A stretch of 13,363 nt of DNA from Rhodospirillales bacterium. GTDB taxonomy: Bacteria > Pseudomonadota > Alphaproteobacteria > Acetobacterales > Acetobacteraceae. The stretch is taken from positions 1 to 13,363 of the forward strand of contig CAHJXG010000509.1 in the NCBI GenBank assembly GCA_903644035.1, read 5' to 3'. The position numbers and the translations under genes were made by a program. The notes under the pieces were generated by a model that worked only from the letters and a program-made list of their open reading frames with translations, was not told where the DNA came from and searched no databases. Shown in pieces: positions 1 to 10,783 of the stretch; position 1 is the first letter of the stretch, and the number at the start of each line of letters is the position of its first letter.

Positions 1-1
1 C

Positions 2-91
2 CCTCCGGCCCTGCCGGCGCCCGTGCCGCTGCAGCCCCTGCCCCGGTCCGCGCCGATCCAGCAGCAGCCGCTGGGCGCGCCGCGCCGGTAG
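2..91 (+). CDS. C-terminal tail of an unidentified proline-rich protein (5' end outside window)
   Basis: An open frame enters from the left edge and stops at TAG 89-91, giving about 29 residues rich in Pro, Ala, Leu and Gln and ending in APRR. Nearly every codon in this frame ends in G or C, as expected for a real gene in this genome. The competing frame that stops at 118-120 has clearly lower third-position GC. A proline/alanine-rich tail is not diagnostic and I cannot name the protein. It lies 39 bases upstream of the YcgN-type gene on the same strand and could belong to the same transcript. No hairpin followed by a T-run is seen between them. Confidence 0.45.
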   Translation, partial: PPALPAPVPLQPLPRSAPIQQQPLGAPRR

Positions 92-130
92 CCCTTTTCG
101 ATCCGACCGGCCAGGCTTAAGCTGCGCCCT

Positions 131-610
131 ATGGACCGGCCATTCTGGACAACGACGCCGCTCGACCGCATGACGGCGGCGGAGTGGGAATCGCTCTGCG
201 ACGGCTGCGGCCGCTGCTGCCTGCACAAGCTGCGGGATGAGGAGACGGAGGAGCTTTCGTTCACCAACGTGTCCTGCCGCCTGCTGGACGGCGAAACCTG
301 CCGATGCAGCCAGTATGAGACCCGGCAAATGAAGGTGCCCGATTGCGTCGCGCTGACCCCCGCCTCGCTGGACGGCATCGACTGGCTGCCGCCGTCCTGC
401 GCCTATCGCCGCCTGGCGGAGGGCAGGACGCTGGCGTGGTGGCACCCCCTCGTGTCCGGCGACCCGGCGACCGTGCACACGGCCGGGGTCTCGGTGCGCG
501 GCCGGATCGTGAACGAGCGTCGGGCCGGGCCGCTCGAACATCATGTCGTGGACTGGCCCGGGCGGTCGCCCCGCGTGCCGCGACGCATCAAGCAGAGGTC
601 GGAACCATGA
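131..610 (+). CDS. YcgN/UPF0260 family cysteine-cluster protein
   Basis: This 159-residue protein belongs to the UPF0260 (YcgN-like, YkgJ-type cysteine-cluster) family, whose biochemical role is not established. A metal or iron-sulfur site is often suggested from the conserved cysteines. They are visible here as C23-x2-C26-x2-C29-C30 (in [13 protein letters not shown]), then C49, C57, C59, C72 and C90. Other family signatures are [10 protein letters not shown], the WLPPSCAYR block near residues 85-93 and the WWHPLVSG block near 103-110. ATG 131 is preferred over the ATG at codon 14, because the FW...PL..M...EWE N-terminus resembles family members and an in-frame stop lies at 89-91. No clear Shine-Dalgarno sequence precedes it. 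The stop overlaps the next gene's start (ATGA, 607-610), so the two are probably translationally coupled. Family assignment is firm; function is unknown. Confidence 0.93.
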   Translation: MDRPFWTTTPLDRMTAAEWESLCDGCGRCCLHKLRDEETEELSFTNVSCRLLDGETCRCSQYETRQMKVPDCVALTPASLDGIDWLPPSCAYRRLAEGRTLAWWHPLVSGDPATVHTAGVSVRGRIVNERRAGPLEHHVVDWPGRSPRVPRRIKQRSEP

Positions 611-1527
611 TGCAGGACGCACTCTATGGCGGCGTGAACGCGGCTGTGCTGACGGCAATGCGCGCGGACCTGTCGATCGACGTGGACCGCATGGCCGCCC
701 ATTGCCGCTGGCTGCTGGCCCAGGGCTGCACCGGGCTGGCCGTCCTGGGCACGACGGGAGAGGCCAACTCGCTCGGCGTGTCGGAACGCATCGCGGTGCT
801 GGAGGGCCTGGTCGAGCGCGGCATCCCGCCGGCGCGCCTGCTGCCCGGCGTCGGCGTGCCGGCCCTGACCGACACGGTGCTGCTGGCCCGGCACGCGGCC
901 GATCTCGGCTGCCCCGGCGTCCTCGTCCTGCCGCCGTTCTTCTACAAGAACCCCAGTGAGGACGGCCTGTTCGCCTGGTTCAGCGAAGTCATCCAGCGCA
1001 CCGGCGGCGGCGCGCGGGTGTTCCTGTATCACTTCCCCGCGCAATCCGCGGTGCCGTTCACGGTGCCGCTGGTCGGCCGCCTGCTGCACGCCAACCCCGG
1101 CGTCATCCGGGGTATCAAGGACAGCAGCGGCGACTTCACCAACACCCGCGCCTATGTCGAGCACTTCGCGCAGGACGGGTTCGAGGTGTATTGCGGCGAT
1201 GACGGCCACCTGCGGCAGCTTCTGCAGATCGGCGGCGCCGGGTCGATCTCAGCGGCGAGCAACGTGACCTCCGCCGTGAACGCGCAGGTTCACGCGGGCT
1301 GGGACAGCGACGCCGGGGCGGCGGCGCAGGAGGTCCTGACCGCGCTGCGCCGGGCCGTGACGTCGGCGGCGCTGATCCCTGGCCTCAAGGCGCTGGTCGC
1401 CCGCCACACCGGGGATGACGACTGGCTGAACATCCGCCCGCCGCACCTGCGCCTGAGCGGGGACGCTGCCGCCCGGCTGTTCGCGACGTTCGACGCTTGC
1501 GGGGTGCGGCTGGCGGAGGCCGTCTGA
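607..1527 (+). CDS. Dihydrodipicolinate synthase/N-acetylneuraminate lyase family protein, substrate uncertain
   Basis: A class I (Schiff-base) aldolase/lyase with a TIM-barrel fold, 306 residues, the usual family length. The pyruvate-binding GTTGE loop is at residues 48-52, the catalytic tyrosine is Y141 in YHFP and the Schiff-base lysine is K171 in GIKDSSGD. True DapA has YNVPxR, where the arginine binds aspartate semialdehyde. Here that position is Q146 (YHFPAQ), and the YYN loop of DapA is PPFFYKNP (109-116). These changes place it among DHDPS-family enzymes of unassigned substrate rather than lysine-biosynthetic DapA. Start choice: ATG 607 overlaps the upstream stop and follows AGAGG at 8 bases' spacing. 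A longer in-frame extension back to 343 lies inside the YcgN gene and has no homology-like content. mazG follows after a 9-base gap. Confidence 0.92.
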   Translation: MMQDALYGGVNAAVLTAMRADLSIDVDRMAAHCRWLLAQGCTGLAVLGTTGEANSLGVSERIAVLEGLVERGIPPARLLPGVGVPALTDTVLLARHAADLGCPGVLVLPPFFYKNPSEDGLFAWFSEVIQRTGGGARVFLYHFPAQSAVPFTVPLVGRLLHANPGVIRGIKDSSGDFTNTRAYVEHFAQDGFEVYCGDDGHLRQLLQIGGAGSISAASNVTSAVNAQVHAGWDSDAGAAAQEVLTALRRAVTSAALIPGLKALVARHTGDDDWLNIRPPHLRLSGDAAARLFATFDACGVRLAEAV

Positions 1528-1536
1528 GGGCATCCC

Positions 1537-2319
1537 GTGGCGGATGAGGCGCAGAGGCAGACCGCCCGCCTGCTCGCCTTGATGGCGGCGCTGCGGGACC
1601 CCGTTTCCGGATGCCCCTGGGACCAGGCGCAACGTTTCGAGACGATCGCGCCCTACACCATCGAGGAGGCCTACGAGGTCGCCGACGCCATCGCGCGGCG
1701 CGACATGGCGGCGCTGCCTGACGAACTCGGCGACCTGCTGTTCCAGGTCGTCTATCACGCGCGGATGGCCGAGGAGGCCGGCGCCTTCGACTTTGCCGAC
1801 GTGGCCCGCGCCATCACGGACAAGATGATCCGGCGTCACCCGCACATCTTTCCCGCCCAGCCGGGCGCGCCGCAACCGCAGGGCTGGGAAGATCAGAAGG
1901 CCCGGGAGCGCCTGGCCCGCGCCGAAACGGGAGTCCTGGCGGGGGTCGCCGCCGGCTTGCCCGCCCTGACCCGCGCCGCGAAGCTGACCAGCCGCGCCGG
2001 CCGGGTCGGCTTCGACTGGCCGGACGCACCGGCGGTCCTGGACAAGCTCGATGAGGAGGTCGCGGAGTTGCGCGCGGAACTGCCCGGCGCCGACCCGGAC
2101 CGGCTGGCGGACGAGCTTGGCGACATCCTGTTCGTCGTCGCCAACCTGGCGCGGAAGCTGGACCTGGACCCGGAGGCCTGCCTTCGCGCCGCCAATGCGA
2201 AGTTTGCCCGCCGGTTCAACGCCGTCGAGCAGCGTCTGGCAGAGGCCGGACAAAGCCCGGCTGACGCGACGCTCGAGAGCATGGAAGCGCATTGGGCCGC
2301 CGTGAAGCGGCTCGAATAG
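1537..2319 (+). CDS. mazG: Nucleoside triphosphate pyrophosphohydrolase MazG
   Basis: Hydrolyses nucleoside triphosphates to the monophosphate and pyrophosphate. In bacteria it clears aberrant NTPs and influences ppGpp levels. The 260 residues match the two-domain MazG architecture. The N-terminal domain carries the GCPWD block (25-29), the metal-binding EEAYE (43-47) and DELGD (62-66). The C-terminal domain repeats the pattern with EEVAE (173-177) and DELGD (192-196). The RRHPHIF (99-105) and GWEDQKARE (116-124) blocks are also typical. The start is GTG 1537, with GAGGG ending six bases upstream. mazG sits near hfq-hflX in many alphaproteobacteria, but here it is on the opposite strand and converges on the phosphatase gene, with one base between the two stop codons. 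Confidence 0.97.
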   Translation: MADEAQRQTARLLALMAALRDPVSGCPWDQAQRFETIAPYTIEEAYEVADAIARRDMAALPDELGDLLFQVVYHARMAEEAGAFDFADVARAITDKMIRRHPHIFPAQPGAPQPQGWEDQKARERLARAETGVLAGVAAGLPALTRAAKLTSRAGRVGFDWPDAPAVLDKLDEEVAELRAELPGADPDRLADELGDILFVVANLARKLDLDPEACLRAANAKFARRFNAVEQRLAEAGQSPADATLESMEAHWAAVKRLE

Positions 2320-2320
2320 C

Positions 2321-3145
2321 TCAGCCCTCGAACAACGCCGCCCGGAGCGCGTGCCAGCTTGCCTCGTCGGGCGCGCAGATCAGGCCGCCGGTGGTCTGCG
2401 CCGGGCTGTACGGCGTGCCGTCGAGCCGCGCCGCCCAGCCGCCGGCCTCCCGGTGCAGCAGCCATCCCGCCGCGTGGTCCCACGGCATCAGTCGATGATA
2501 GATGCTGAAATGGCAGTGCCCCGCCGCCAGCATCCGGTATTGATGCGCGGCGCAGCGGTAGTCCCAAGCGGCGCCAACCCGCGGCAGGTTGCGGCAGACG
2601 AGGGACTGCGGCGGCTCCGGCATGTACTTCCAGGAGAGCGAGCCGGCCATCATGGCCAGCGGCACCGGCGCGGCCACGTGCAAGGGCGTCCGGTCCCCCG
2701 ACGCGGTTTCCAACCAGGCCCCCTGCCCGGCCTCGGCCGAGGCCGTGTCGTCGCCCACGGGATCATGGATCACCGCGCCCACCACCGCGCCCCGGCGCAC
2801 CACCGCCACCATAGTGCCGAACAGCGGCAGACCGGCGCAGAAGTTCGCCGTCCCGTCCACGGGATCGACCACGAAGCAGAGGTCCGCATCCGCAACCATG
2901 GCCAGCAACGCGGGATCGCGCGACGTGGCCTCCTCTCCCACCACGACGCAACCGGGAAACAGGCGGGCCAATCCCGTGGCCAGCCGCAGCTCGGCCTGCT
3001 CGTCAGCCACCGTCACGAGGTCGAGCGGCCCGGACTTTGCCTGGATATCACCAGATGCCAGGTTGCGGAAGCGTGGCATGATCTCGGCGCGGGCAACGGC
3101 GCGGACCAGCTGCACGACCTCGGCCAGGTCCCATGCGCCGCTCAC
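2321..3145 (-). CDS. Inositol monophosphatase family protein (SuhB/HisN-like)
   Basis: A Mg2+-dependent sugar/inositol-phosphate phosphatase of the IMPase superfamily, 274 residues. Metal ligands are visible in order: GEE at 70-72, DPVDGT at 94-99 and the C-terminal PWDHAAG at 221-227 (D223). The upstream K37...DLVTVAD block (42-48) is also characteristic. The family includes inositol-1-phosphatase, histidinol-phosphatase HisN and CysQ, and motifs alone do not separate these, so no symbol is given. The start is GTG at 3145 and overlaps the hflX stop (GTGA, 3142-3145), indicating translational coupling as the last gene of the hfq-hflX unit. It converges on mazG with a single base between stop codons and no obvious intrinsic terminator. 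Confidence 0.93.
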   Translation of the reverse strand: MSGAWDLAEVVQLVRAVARAEIMPRFRNLASGDIQAKSGPLDLVTVADEQAELRLATGLARLFPGCVVVGEEATSRDPALLAMVADADLCFVVDPVDGTANFCAGLPLFGTMVAVVRRGAVVGAVIHDPVGDDTASAEAGQGAWLETASGDRTPLHVAAPVPLAMMAGSLSWKYMPEPPQSLVCRNLPRVGAAWDYRCAAHQYRMLAAGHCHFSIYHRLMPWDHAAGWLLHREAGGWAARLDGTPYSPAQTTGGLICAPDEASWHALRAALFEG

Positions 3146-4476
3146 GCCCCGCGCTCGAACCGCGCCCGGTCGGCGGAGAGCAGGCGCACCACCATGTGGA
3201 CGCCGTCCTCCTCGTCCCGCCGCTCCATCACCTCGCCATGTTCATACAGCCACGCCATCCGCGCGCCGTCGGAGGTCGGCAGGTGGTAATCGGCCACCTC
3301 CATGCCCGCCGAAATCCGGTCGTCCATCGCGTGGGACAGCGCGGGCAGGCCGTCGCCGGTGATCGCCGAGACGGCGATGCAGCCGTCCCGGGCGGGCACG
3401 GCCTCAATGCCGCCCATCAGGTCCGCCTTGTTCAGCACCTCGATGGTGCGGGACGGCCACTCGGCGTCGAGCGCGCCGTCCTTCACCATGCCGTCGAGCA
3501 CGCGGACCACGTCGGCACGCTGCGACGCGCTGTCGGGATGGGCGACATCGCGCACATGCAGGATGATGTCGGCCTCGCTCACCTCCTCCAGCGTCGCCCG
3601 GAACGCCGCCACCAGCTCGGTGGGCAGGTCGCTGATGAAGCCCACGGTGTCCGACAGGATGACCCGGCGGTGCGACGGCAGCCGCATGCCGCGCATGGTC
3701 GGATCGAGCGTGGCGAAGAGCTGGTCCTGCGCGTGCACGTCGGACCCGGTCAGGGTGTTGAACAGCGTGCTCTTGCCAGCGTTGGTGTATCCGACCAGAG
3801 CGACGATGGGATAGGGCACGCGCTGCCGGGCGCTGCGGTGCAGGCCCCGGGTGCGCCGCACCTGCTCCAGCTCCTTCTTCACCCGCACGATGCGGTCGCC
3901 GATCAGGCGCCGGTCGGCCTCGATCTGCGTCTCGCCGGGTCCGCCCAGGAAGCCGAAGCCGCCGCGCTGCCGCTCCAAGTGGGTCCAGGAGCGCACGAGC
4001 CGGCTGCGCTGGTATTCAAGGTGCGCCAGCTCGACCTGCATGGCGCCCTCCTTGGTGCGCGCCCGCTCCCCGAAGATGTCCAGGATCAGGCCGGTGCGGT
4101 CGATGACCTTGCACTCCCAGGCACGCTCCAGGTTGCGCTGCTGCACCGGGCTGAGCTGCGCATCCACGACCGCGACCGCGACCTCTTCGGCATGGATCGC
4201 CTCGCCAATGGTCGCGACCTGGCCCTGGCCCAGCAGCGTCGCGGAGCGCCGGGTGCGCAGAGGCGGGATGCTGGTATGCACCACGACCAAGCCGATGGAG
4301 GCGGCCAGCCCGACCGCCTCCGCCAACTGCGCGTCCGCCGCGCGGGATGCGTCCTGGCGGGACGGCTTCTCCCAGGGAAGGACGACCGCCGCGCGCGTCG
4401 GCGCGGCGGCCGTGTCAACCGACGCTGCTGCCAGAACCTGCCTCCTGCGCCGCGCCGGCCTCGACCTTGCTGGCAT
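3142..4476 (-). CDS. hflX: Ribosome-associated GTPase HflX
   Basis: HflX is an Obg-HflX superfamily GTPase that binds the 50S subunit and, in E. coli, splits stalled ribosomes under stress. The N-terminal HflX domain contains GQGQV, the [10 protein letters not shown] block and GGPGETQIE. The G domain has the P-loop GYTNAGKST (229-237), DTVGF (276-280) and NKAD (349-352). The length from ATG 4476 is 444 residues, with that start 62 bases inside the end of hfq. No Shine-Dalgarno sequence precedes this ATG. A perfect AGGAGG lies further in (4441-4446), six bases before an in-frame CTG at 4434-4432, which would give a 430-residue protein. No in-frame ATG, GTG or TTG occurs between ATG 4476 and residue 51, and starting at 51 would delete a conserved N-terminal segment. 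Identity is firm; the start is uncertain. Confidence 0.95.
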   Translation of the reverse strand: MPARSRPARRRRQVLAAASVDTAAAPTRAAVVLPWEKPSRQDASRAADAQLAEAVGLAASIGLVVVHTSIPPLRTRRSATLLGQGQVATIGEAIHAEEVAVAVVDAQLSPVQQRNLERAWECKVIDRTGLILDIFGERARTKEGAMQVELAHLEYQRSRLVRSWTHLERQRGGFGFLGGPGETQIEADRRLIGDRIVRVKKELEQVRRTRGLHRSARQRVPYPIVALVGYTNAGKSTLFNTLTGSDVHAQDQLFATLDPTMRGMRLPSHRRVILSDTVGFISDLPTELVAAFRATLEEVSEADIILHVRDVAHPDSASQRADVVRVLDGMVKDGALDAEWPSRTIEVLNKADLMGGIEAVPARDGCIAVSAITGDGLPALSHAMDDRISAGMEVADYHLPTSDGARMAWLYEHGEVMERRDEEDGVHMVVRLLSADRARFERGA

Positions 4477-4699
4477 CGAACAGCTGGATCGGCGCGCCCG
4501 GCATCACGGTGCTGATCGCGTGCTTATAGACAAGCTGCGTGTGCCCGTCCCGGCGCAGCAGCACCGAGAAGTTGTCGAACCACGTGATGATGCCTTGCAG
4601 CTTGACGCCATTGACCAGGAAGACGGTCACGGGAGTTTTGGACTTGCGCACATGGTTCAAGAAGACGTCTTGAACATTCTGCGATTTCTCAGTGGCCAC
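4415..4699 (-). CDS. hfq: RNA chaperone Hfq
   Basis: A hexameric Sm-like RNA chaperone that pairs small RNAs with target mRNAs; in several alphaproteobacteria it also affects nifA/nitrogen-fixation expression. The 94 residues contain the Sm1 motif ([10 protein letters not shown] to FDNFSVLL) and the bacterial Sm2 signature YKHAIST. An N-terminal [15 protein letters not shown] block helps form the proximal RNA face. The last ~20 residues are a flexible Ala/Gly/Ser-rich tail. The start is GTG 4699, preceded by AGGA seven bases upstream. Its 3' end overlaps hflX. It follows dat after 121 bases, the largest gap in the minus-strand cluster, which contains a plausible promoter and an inverted repeat. 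Confidence 0.98.
   Translation of the reverse strand: MATEKSQNVQDVFLNHVRKSKTPVTVFLVNGVKLQGIITWFDNFSVLLRRDGHTQLVYKHAISTVMPGAPIQLFDASKVEAGAAQEAGSGSSVG
4432..4446 (-). promoter_or_regulatory. Perfect Shine-Dalgarno AGGAGG plus candidate CTG start for hflX, inside hfq
   Basis: On the minus strand AGGAGG (4446-4441) is followed by CAGGTT and then CTG (4434-4432) in the hflX frame. The six-base spacing is near optimal. The same bases encode Gln-Glu-Ala-Gly-Ser in the Hfq C-terminal tail. The ATG at 4476 has no comparable site, so this element may set the real translation start of hflX. It could also arise by chance from a GAG/GAA-rich linker. Confidence 0.45.
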
Positions 4700-4715
4700 G
4701 TTCGTGTCCTATTTG

Positions 4716-4750
4716 TTGTGTGACCCCGGCAGGGACGCCGGATGCCACAA
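4716..4750 (-). repeat. Interrupted inverted repeat in the putative hfq leader
   Basis: Reading the minus strand, outer arms TTGTG/CACAA enclose inner arms CCGGC/GCCGG around a six-base loop (GTCCCT), with 4- and 5-base internal interruptions. In RNA it could fold as a two-tier hairpin ending a few bases before the hfq Shine-Dalgarno sequence (AGGA). It has no T-run after it, so it does not look like an intrinsic terminator of dat. It could be a leader structure or a dyad operator. Confidence 0.35.
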
Positions 4751-4769
4751 GGGCCTCGCCGCAAACCCG

Positions 4770-4798
4770 GATATGGGCCGGCCACCCAATCCTAGCAA
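4770..4798 (-). promoter_or_regulatory. Candidate sigma70-type promoter for hfq
   Basis: On the minus strand TTGCTA (4798-4793) and CATATC (4775-4770) are separated by exactly 17 bases. They match the housekeeping -35 at 4 of 6 positions and the -10 at 3 of 6. Initiation would fall near 4763, giving a leader of about 63 bases before the hfq GTG. The location in the only sizeable gap of the cluster supports it; the weak -10 argues for caution. Confidence 0.3.
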
Positions 4799-4820
4799 CG
4801 TCGCCCGGCGAAACAACCCG

Positions 4821-5683
4821 TCAGGCGGCGTTGGACATGCCGTGGACATGCCGGGCAAAGAGCGCGAACAGGCTGCGTGTCACCGTGCCGACCCGGCCGT
4901 CGCCGACCGGCCGCCCGTCGATGGCCACGATGGGCTTCACGAAGCTGGTGGCGCTGGTCAGGAACGCCTCCTGGGCGGTGCGCAGCTCGGCCTCGCTGAA
5001 GGCCTGCTCCACGAAGTCAATCCCGGCATCCCGCATGACCGCCAGCAGCGCGCCGCGGGTGCAGCCCGGCAGGATGCCCTGGTCCAGGTGCCGGGTGCGC
5101 AGCCGGCCCTCGGCGTCCACGATCCAGAAGCTGGTCGCGGCCCCCTCCGTCACCATTCCGGCATCGTCGATCAGGATGGCCTCGGCCGCTCCCTGCTCGG
5201 CCGCGGCCTGCCGGGCCAGCACGTTGGGCAGCAGTCCCGTCGATTTGATGTCGCACCGCGCCCAGCGCTGGTCCGGGTGGGTGATGGCGCGCGCCGTCCA
5301 CCGCTCGATGTCGGTGGGATAGGGCGGGATGCGGCGCACCGTCACCACCAGGGCCGGCTTCACCGCATGGGCGGGGAAGGCGTGGTCGCGCCGGGCGACG
5401 CCGCGGGTCACCTGCATGTAGAGCAACCCGTCCTGCACCCGGTTCCGCCGCGCGACCTCGGTCAGCACATGCAGCAGGGCCTGCCGGCGCATCGGCATGG
5501 CGATGCGAACCTCGGCCAGGGAGCGCTCCAACCGTGCCAGATGGCGCTCGCTGTCGATGAACCGGCCGCGATAGAGGTGCACGACCTCGTAGATCCCGTC
5601 GGCGAACTGGTAGCCGCGGTCCTCGACGTTCACGCAGGCGTCGCGCTGCGGCGTGTAGCGCCCGTTGACGTAGGCGATGCGGC

Positions 5684-5687
<4 letters not shown>
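4821..5687 (-). CDS. dat: D-amino-acid aminotransferase (class IV PLP fold)
   Basis: A PLP enzyme exchanging amino groups between D-amino acids (typically D-alanine, D-glutamate) and 2-oxo acids, a possible supply of peptidoglycan precursors; 288 residues. The PLP lysine is K148 in CDIKSTGLLPN. Cofactor-contacting E181 is in VTEGAATSFW. The VTRGVARRDH block (93-102) retains the Arg and His (R100, H102) that bind substrate carboxylate in Bacillus D-amino-acid transaminase, favouring this over branched-chain aminotransferase or aminodeoxychorismate lyase. ADGIYEV (29-35) is also conserved. The frame stays open upstream to 5981, but those codons lie within ntrX. The start at ATG 5687 overlaps the ntrX stop (ATGA) and begins the conserved MSRIAYVNG. 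Substrate is inferred from motifs only. Confidence 0.9.
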
Positions 5688-7081
<1,394 letters not shown>

Positions 7082-7083
7082 TG

Positions 7084-9318
7084 CTAAGCCTTCACCGGTT
7101 CAGCCACCAAAAGCGGTAGGGACAGCGTGGCGACCGCACCGGGTCCGTCGGTGCAGTCATCCAGCGCGAGGCTGCCGCCATGGTCCTCCATGATCTTCTT
7201 CACGATTGCCAGGCCCAGCCCAGTACCCTTCGGCTTATGCGTGACATACGGCTCGGTGAGCCGCTCCCGGTCCTCGTCCGGAAATCCCACCCCGTCGTCG
7301 CGCACGCGGATCGCCGCCACGCCGCCCTCCGCATGGACGGAAAGGCCGATGTGCCCGGCCGGCTCGCCCGGCCCGCGCGGGCGCATGGCAACGGCGTCGG
7401 CCGCGTTCTGCAGCAGGTTGGTCAGCGCCTGGCCGACCAGGCGGCGGTCGCACAGCGTCATCGGGCCACGCTCTGGGATGTCGGTGGACCAGACGATCTC
7501 CGGCCGGGCGCTGCGCTGCAGGACCAGCGCCTCCCGCGCGATGCGGCCGGCATCCTCCGGCCGCAGCACCGGCTGCGGCATCCGGGCGAAGGCCGAGAAC
7601 TCGTCCACCATGCGGCCGATGTCGCCGACATGGCGCACGATGGTGTCGGCGCACTGCGCGAAGGTCTCGGGGTCCGACGTGATCTCCTTGGTGAAGCGGC
7701 GTTTCAGCCGCTCGGCCGAAAGCTGGATGGGGGTCAGCGGGTTCTTGATCTCATGCGCGATGCGCCGGGCGACATCGGCCCAGGCCGCCTTGCGCTGCGC
7801 CGATTGCAGCTCTGTGATGTCGTCGAAGGTCACGACGTAGCCGTCGGGCCGCCCGCCATGCAGGTCGGTGCCGATCCGCACCAGCAGCGTGCGCCGCCGC
7901 GACGCCGGGCCGATCTGCACCTCCGCGGTCCGCGCGCGCTCCGGCTGGTCGGCCGCCTGATCCAGCAGGGGCGCGAACTCCGGCACCACCTGGCCCAACG
8001 GCAGGCCGATCGCCGCCATCAGGTCCATGCCGACCAGCTCGCTTGCCGCCCGGTTCGGCAGCTCGACGTTGGCGGACGCATCCAGCCCGATCACGCCGGC
8101 GGACACGCCCGCCAGCACCGTCTCGGTGAAGCGGCGGCGCTCGTCGATCTGGCTGTAGGCGTCCATCAGCTCCGTCCGCTGCGACGCGAGCTGGCCGGTC
8201 ATGCGGTTGAACGCGCGCGACAGCCCCGCCACGTCGTCCTCGCTCTGCACCTCCGGCACCCGCACCGAAAGGTCGCCCGCCCGGACCCGCTCGGCCGCCA
8301 GGATCAGCCGCCCGACAGGACGCGCGATCTGGTTGGCGAGCACCAGCCCGATCAGCACGGCAGCGCACAGCACCAGCAGCGCCACCAGGGCGAAGATCAG
8401 CGCGAAGGTGACCTGCAGCCCCGACCGGTTCTCATCGAGCTGCTTGTACTCGGCGACCGCGCGCTCGGTCCGCGCCATGTGGCTGAGGATCTGCGGATCG
8501 ACGGGGCGGCCGATCAGCAGCATCAGGCTCGGCCTGGTGTTGAGCTGGACCACGGCCCGCACTTGGTTGTCCTCGGGCGATCCCAGGACCGCCACGTCGC
8601 CGTTCTTGGCCTGCTCCGTCGCCTCCGACGGCGCCGGCTCCACGCCGAAGCCCGACATGGGACCTACGCCCGCGAACACCGAGCCGGTGACCGGCTCGTA
8701 GATGATCGCCTCGGTCAGGCCGCGCAGCACGGTCTGGGTCTGCAGGATCTGGCCCAGCGTGTAGGGATCGCTCGCCACGAACTGCCCGTCGCGCGCGAGG
8801 TCGTTGGCCATGCCGAGCACGTCGGCCCGGATGTTGTTTCGATGCTCGTCGAGGTAGCCGCGCGACGCCTCCAGCCCCTCGTTCAGCGCGATGCGGACCG
8901 AGTCGTTGAACCAGGACTGGATGCCCAGGTTGAAGAACGCGGTCGCGAACACGGCCACGACGATGGCGGGCGTCACGGCCACGACGCTGAACAGCATCAC
9001 CAGCCGGACATGCAGGCGGGAGCCTGCGGACCCGCGGCGCTGCTCCACCCAGATCCGGGTGATCCGCCCGGCCAGCACCGCGCCCAGCAGCAGCAGCACC
9101 GACAAGTTCGACAGCACCAGCGCGAACATCAGGTTGGGCGTGAGCCGCACGCCGCCCGACAGCATGACGAAGGTCGAGATGCCCAGCGCCAGCGCGAACG
9201 CCGCCAGCAGCAGCGTGACGACCTTGCCCAGCAGCGCGTCCGCGATCCGCCGCAGCAGCGAGCGGCGCGGCGGCTCCGCGGCCGCCCGCAGCGCCGAGCG
9301 TCTGCTGCTGGCGTTCAC
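7084..9318 (-). CDS. ntrY: Membrane sensor histidine kinase NtrY
   Basis: Membrane-bound kinase that phosphorylates NtrX, 744 residues. Three hydrophobic segments lie near 33-53, 64-84 and 105-129. A likely periplasmic sensor region (about 130-303) follows, then a fourth segment near 305-327. A HAMP linker comes next (NQIARPVGRL, RAGDLSVRV), then a PAS domain (around 400-500). The HisKA domain has phosphoacceptor H522 in AHEIKNPLTPIQLS. The ATPase domain has NLLQNAADAV, DDGVGF and KGTGLGLAIV. The start is GTG 9318, three bases after the ntrC stop. The ligand is unknown; in Brucella NtrY has been proposed to sense redox through its PAS domain, which cannot be judged here. Confidence 0.96.
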   Translation of the reverse strand: MNASSRRSALRAAAEPPRRSLLRRIADALLGKVVTLLLAAFALALGISTFVMLSGGVRLTPNLMFALVLSNLSVLLLLGAVLAGRITRIWVEQRRGSAGSRLHVRLVMLFSVVAVTPAIVVAVFATAFFNLGIQSWFNDSVRIALNEGLEASRGYLDEHRNNIRADVLGMANDLARDGQFVASDPYTLGQILQTQTVLRGLTEAIIYEPVTGSVFAGVGPMSGFGVEPAPSEATEQAKNGDVAVLGSPEDNQVRAVVQLNTRPSLMLLIGRPVDPQILSHMARTERAVAEYKQLDENRSGLQVTFALIFALVALLVLCAAVLIGLVLANQIARPVGRLILAAERVRAGDLSVRVPEVQSEDDVAGLSRAFNRMTGQLASQRTELMDAYSQIDERRRFTETVLAGVSAGVIGLDASANVELPNRAASELVGMDLMAAIGLPLGQVVPEFAPLLDQAADQPERARTAEVQIGPASRRRTLLVRIGTDLHGGRPDGYVVTFDDITELQSAQRKAAWADVARRIAHEIKNPLTPIQLSAERLKRRFTKEITSDPETFAQCADTIVRHVGDIGRMVDEFSAFARMPQPVLRPEDAGRIAREALVLQRSARPEIVWSTDIPERGPMTLCDRRLVGQALTNLLQNAADAVAMRPRGPGEPAGHIGLSVHAEGGVAAIRVRDDGVGFPDEDRERLTEPYVTHKPKGTGLGLAIVKKIMEDHGGSLALDDCTDGPGAVATLSLPLLVAEPVKA

Positions 9319-9321
9319 CGC

Positions 9322-10773
<1,452 letters not shown>

Positions 10774-10783
10774 CTGGAATCTT

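Noticed and set aside
1..120. Alternative frame for the left-edge gene, stopping at TAA 118-120
   Set aside because: Its third-position GC is clearly lower than that of the frame ending at 91, which fits this genome better.
343..606. N-terminal extension of the DHDPS-family protein back to an ATG at 343
   Set aside because: The extra residues are Arg/Ala-rich, lie out of frame inside the YcgN gene and do not resemble the family. ATG 607 has a ribosome site and gives the normal length.
3133..4515. A 460-codon plus-strand open frame antisense to hflX
   Set aside because: It has no domain signature and has His/Gln/Arg-rich shadow composition; HflX motifs are intact on the other strand.
4716..4750. 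Intrinsic terminator for dat at the inverted repeat
   Set aside because: The stem is interrupted and not followed by a run of T on the minus strand, and it lies only about 20 bases before hfq.
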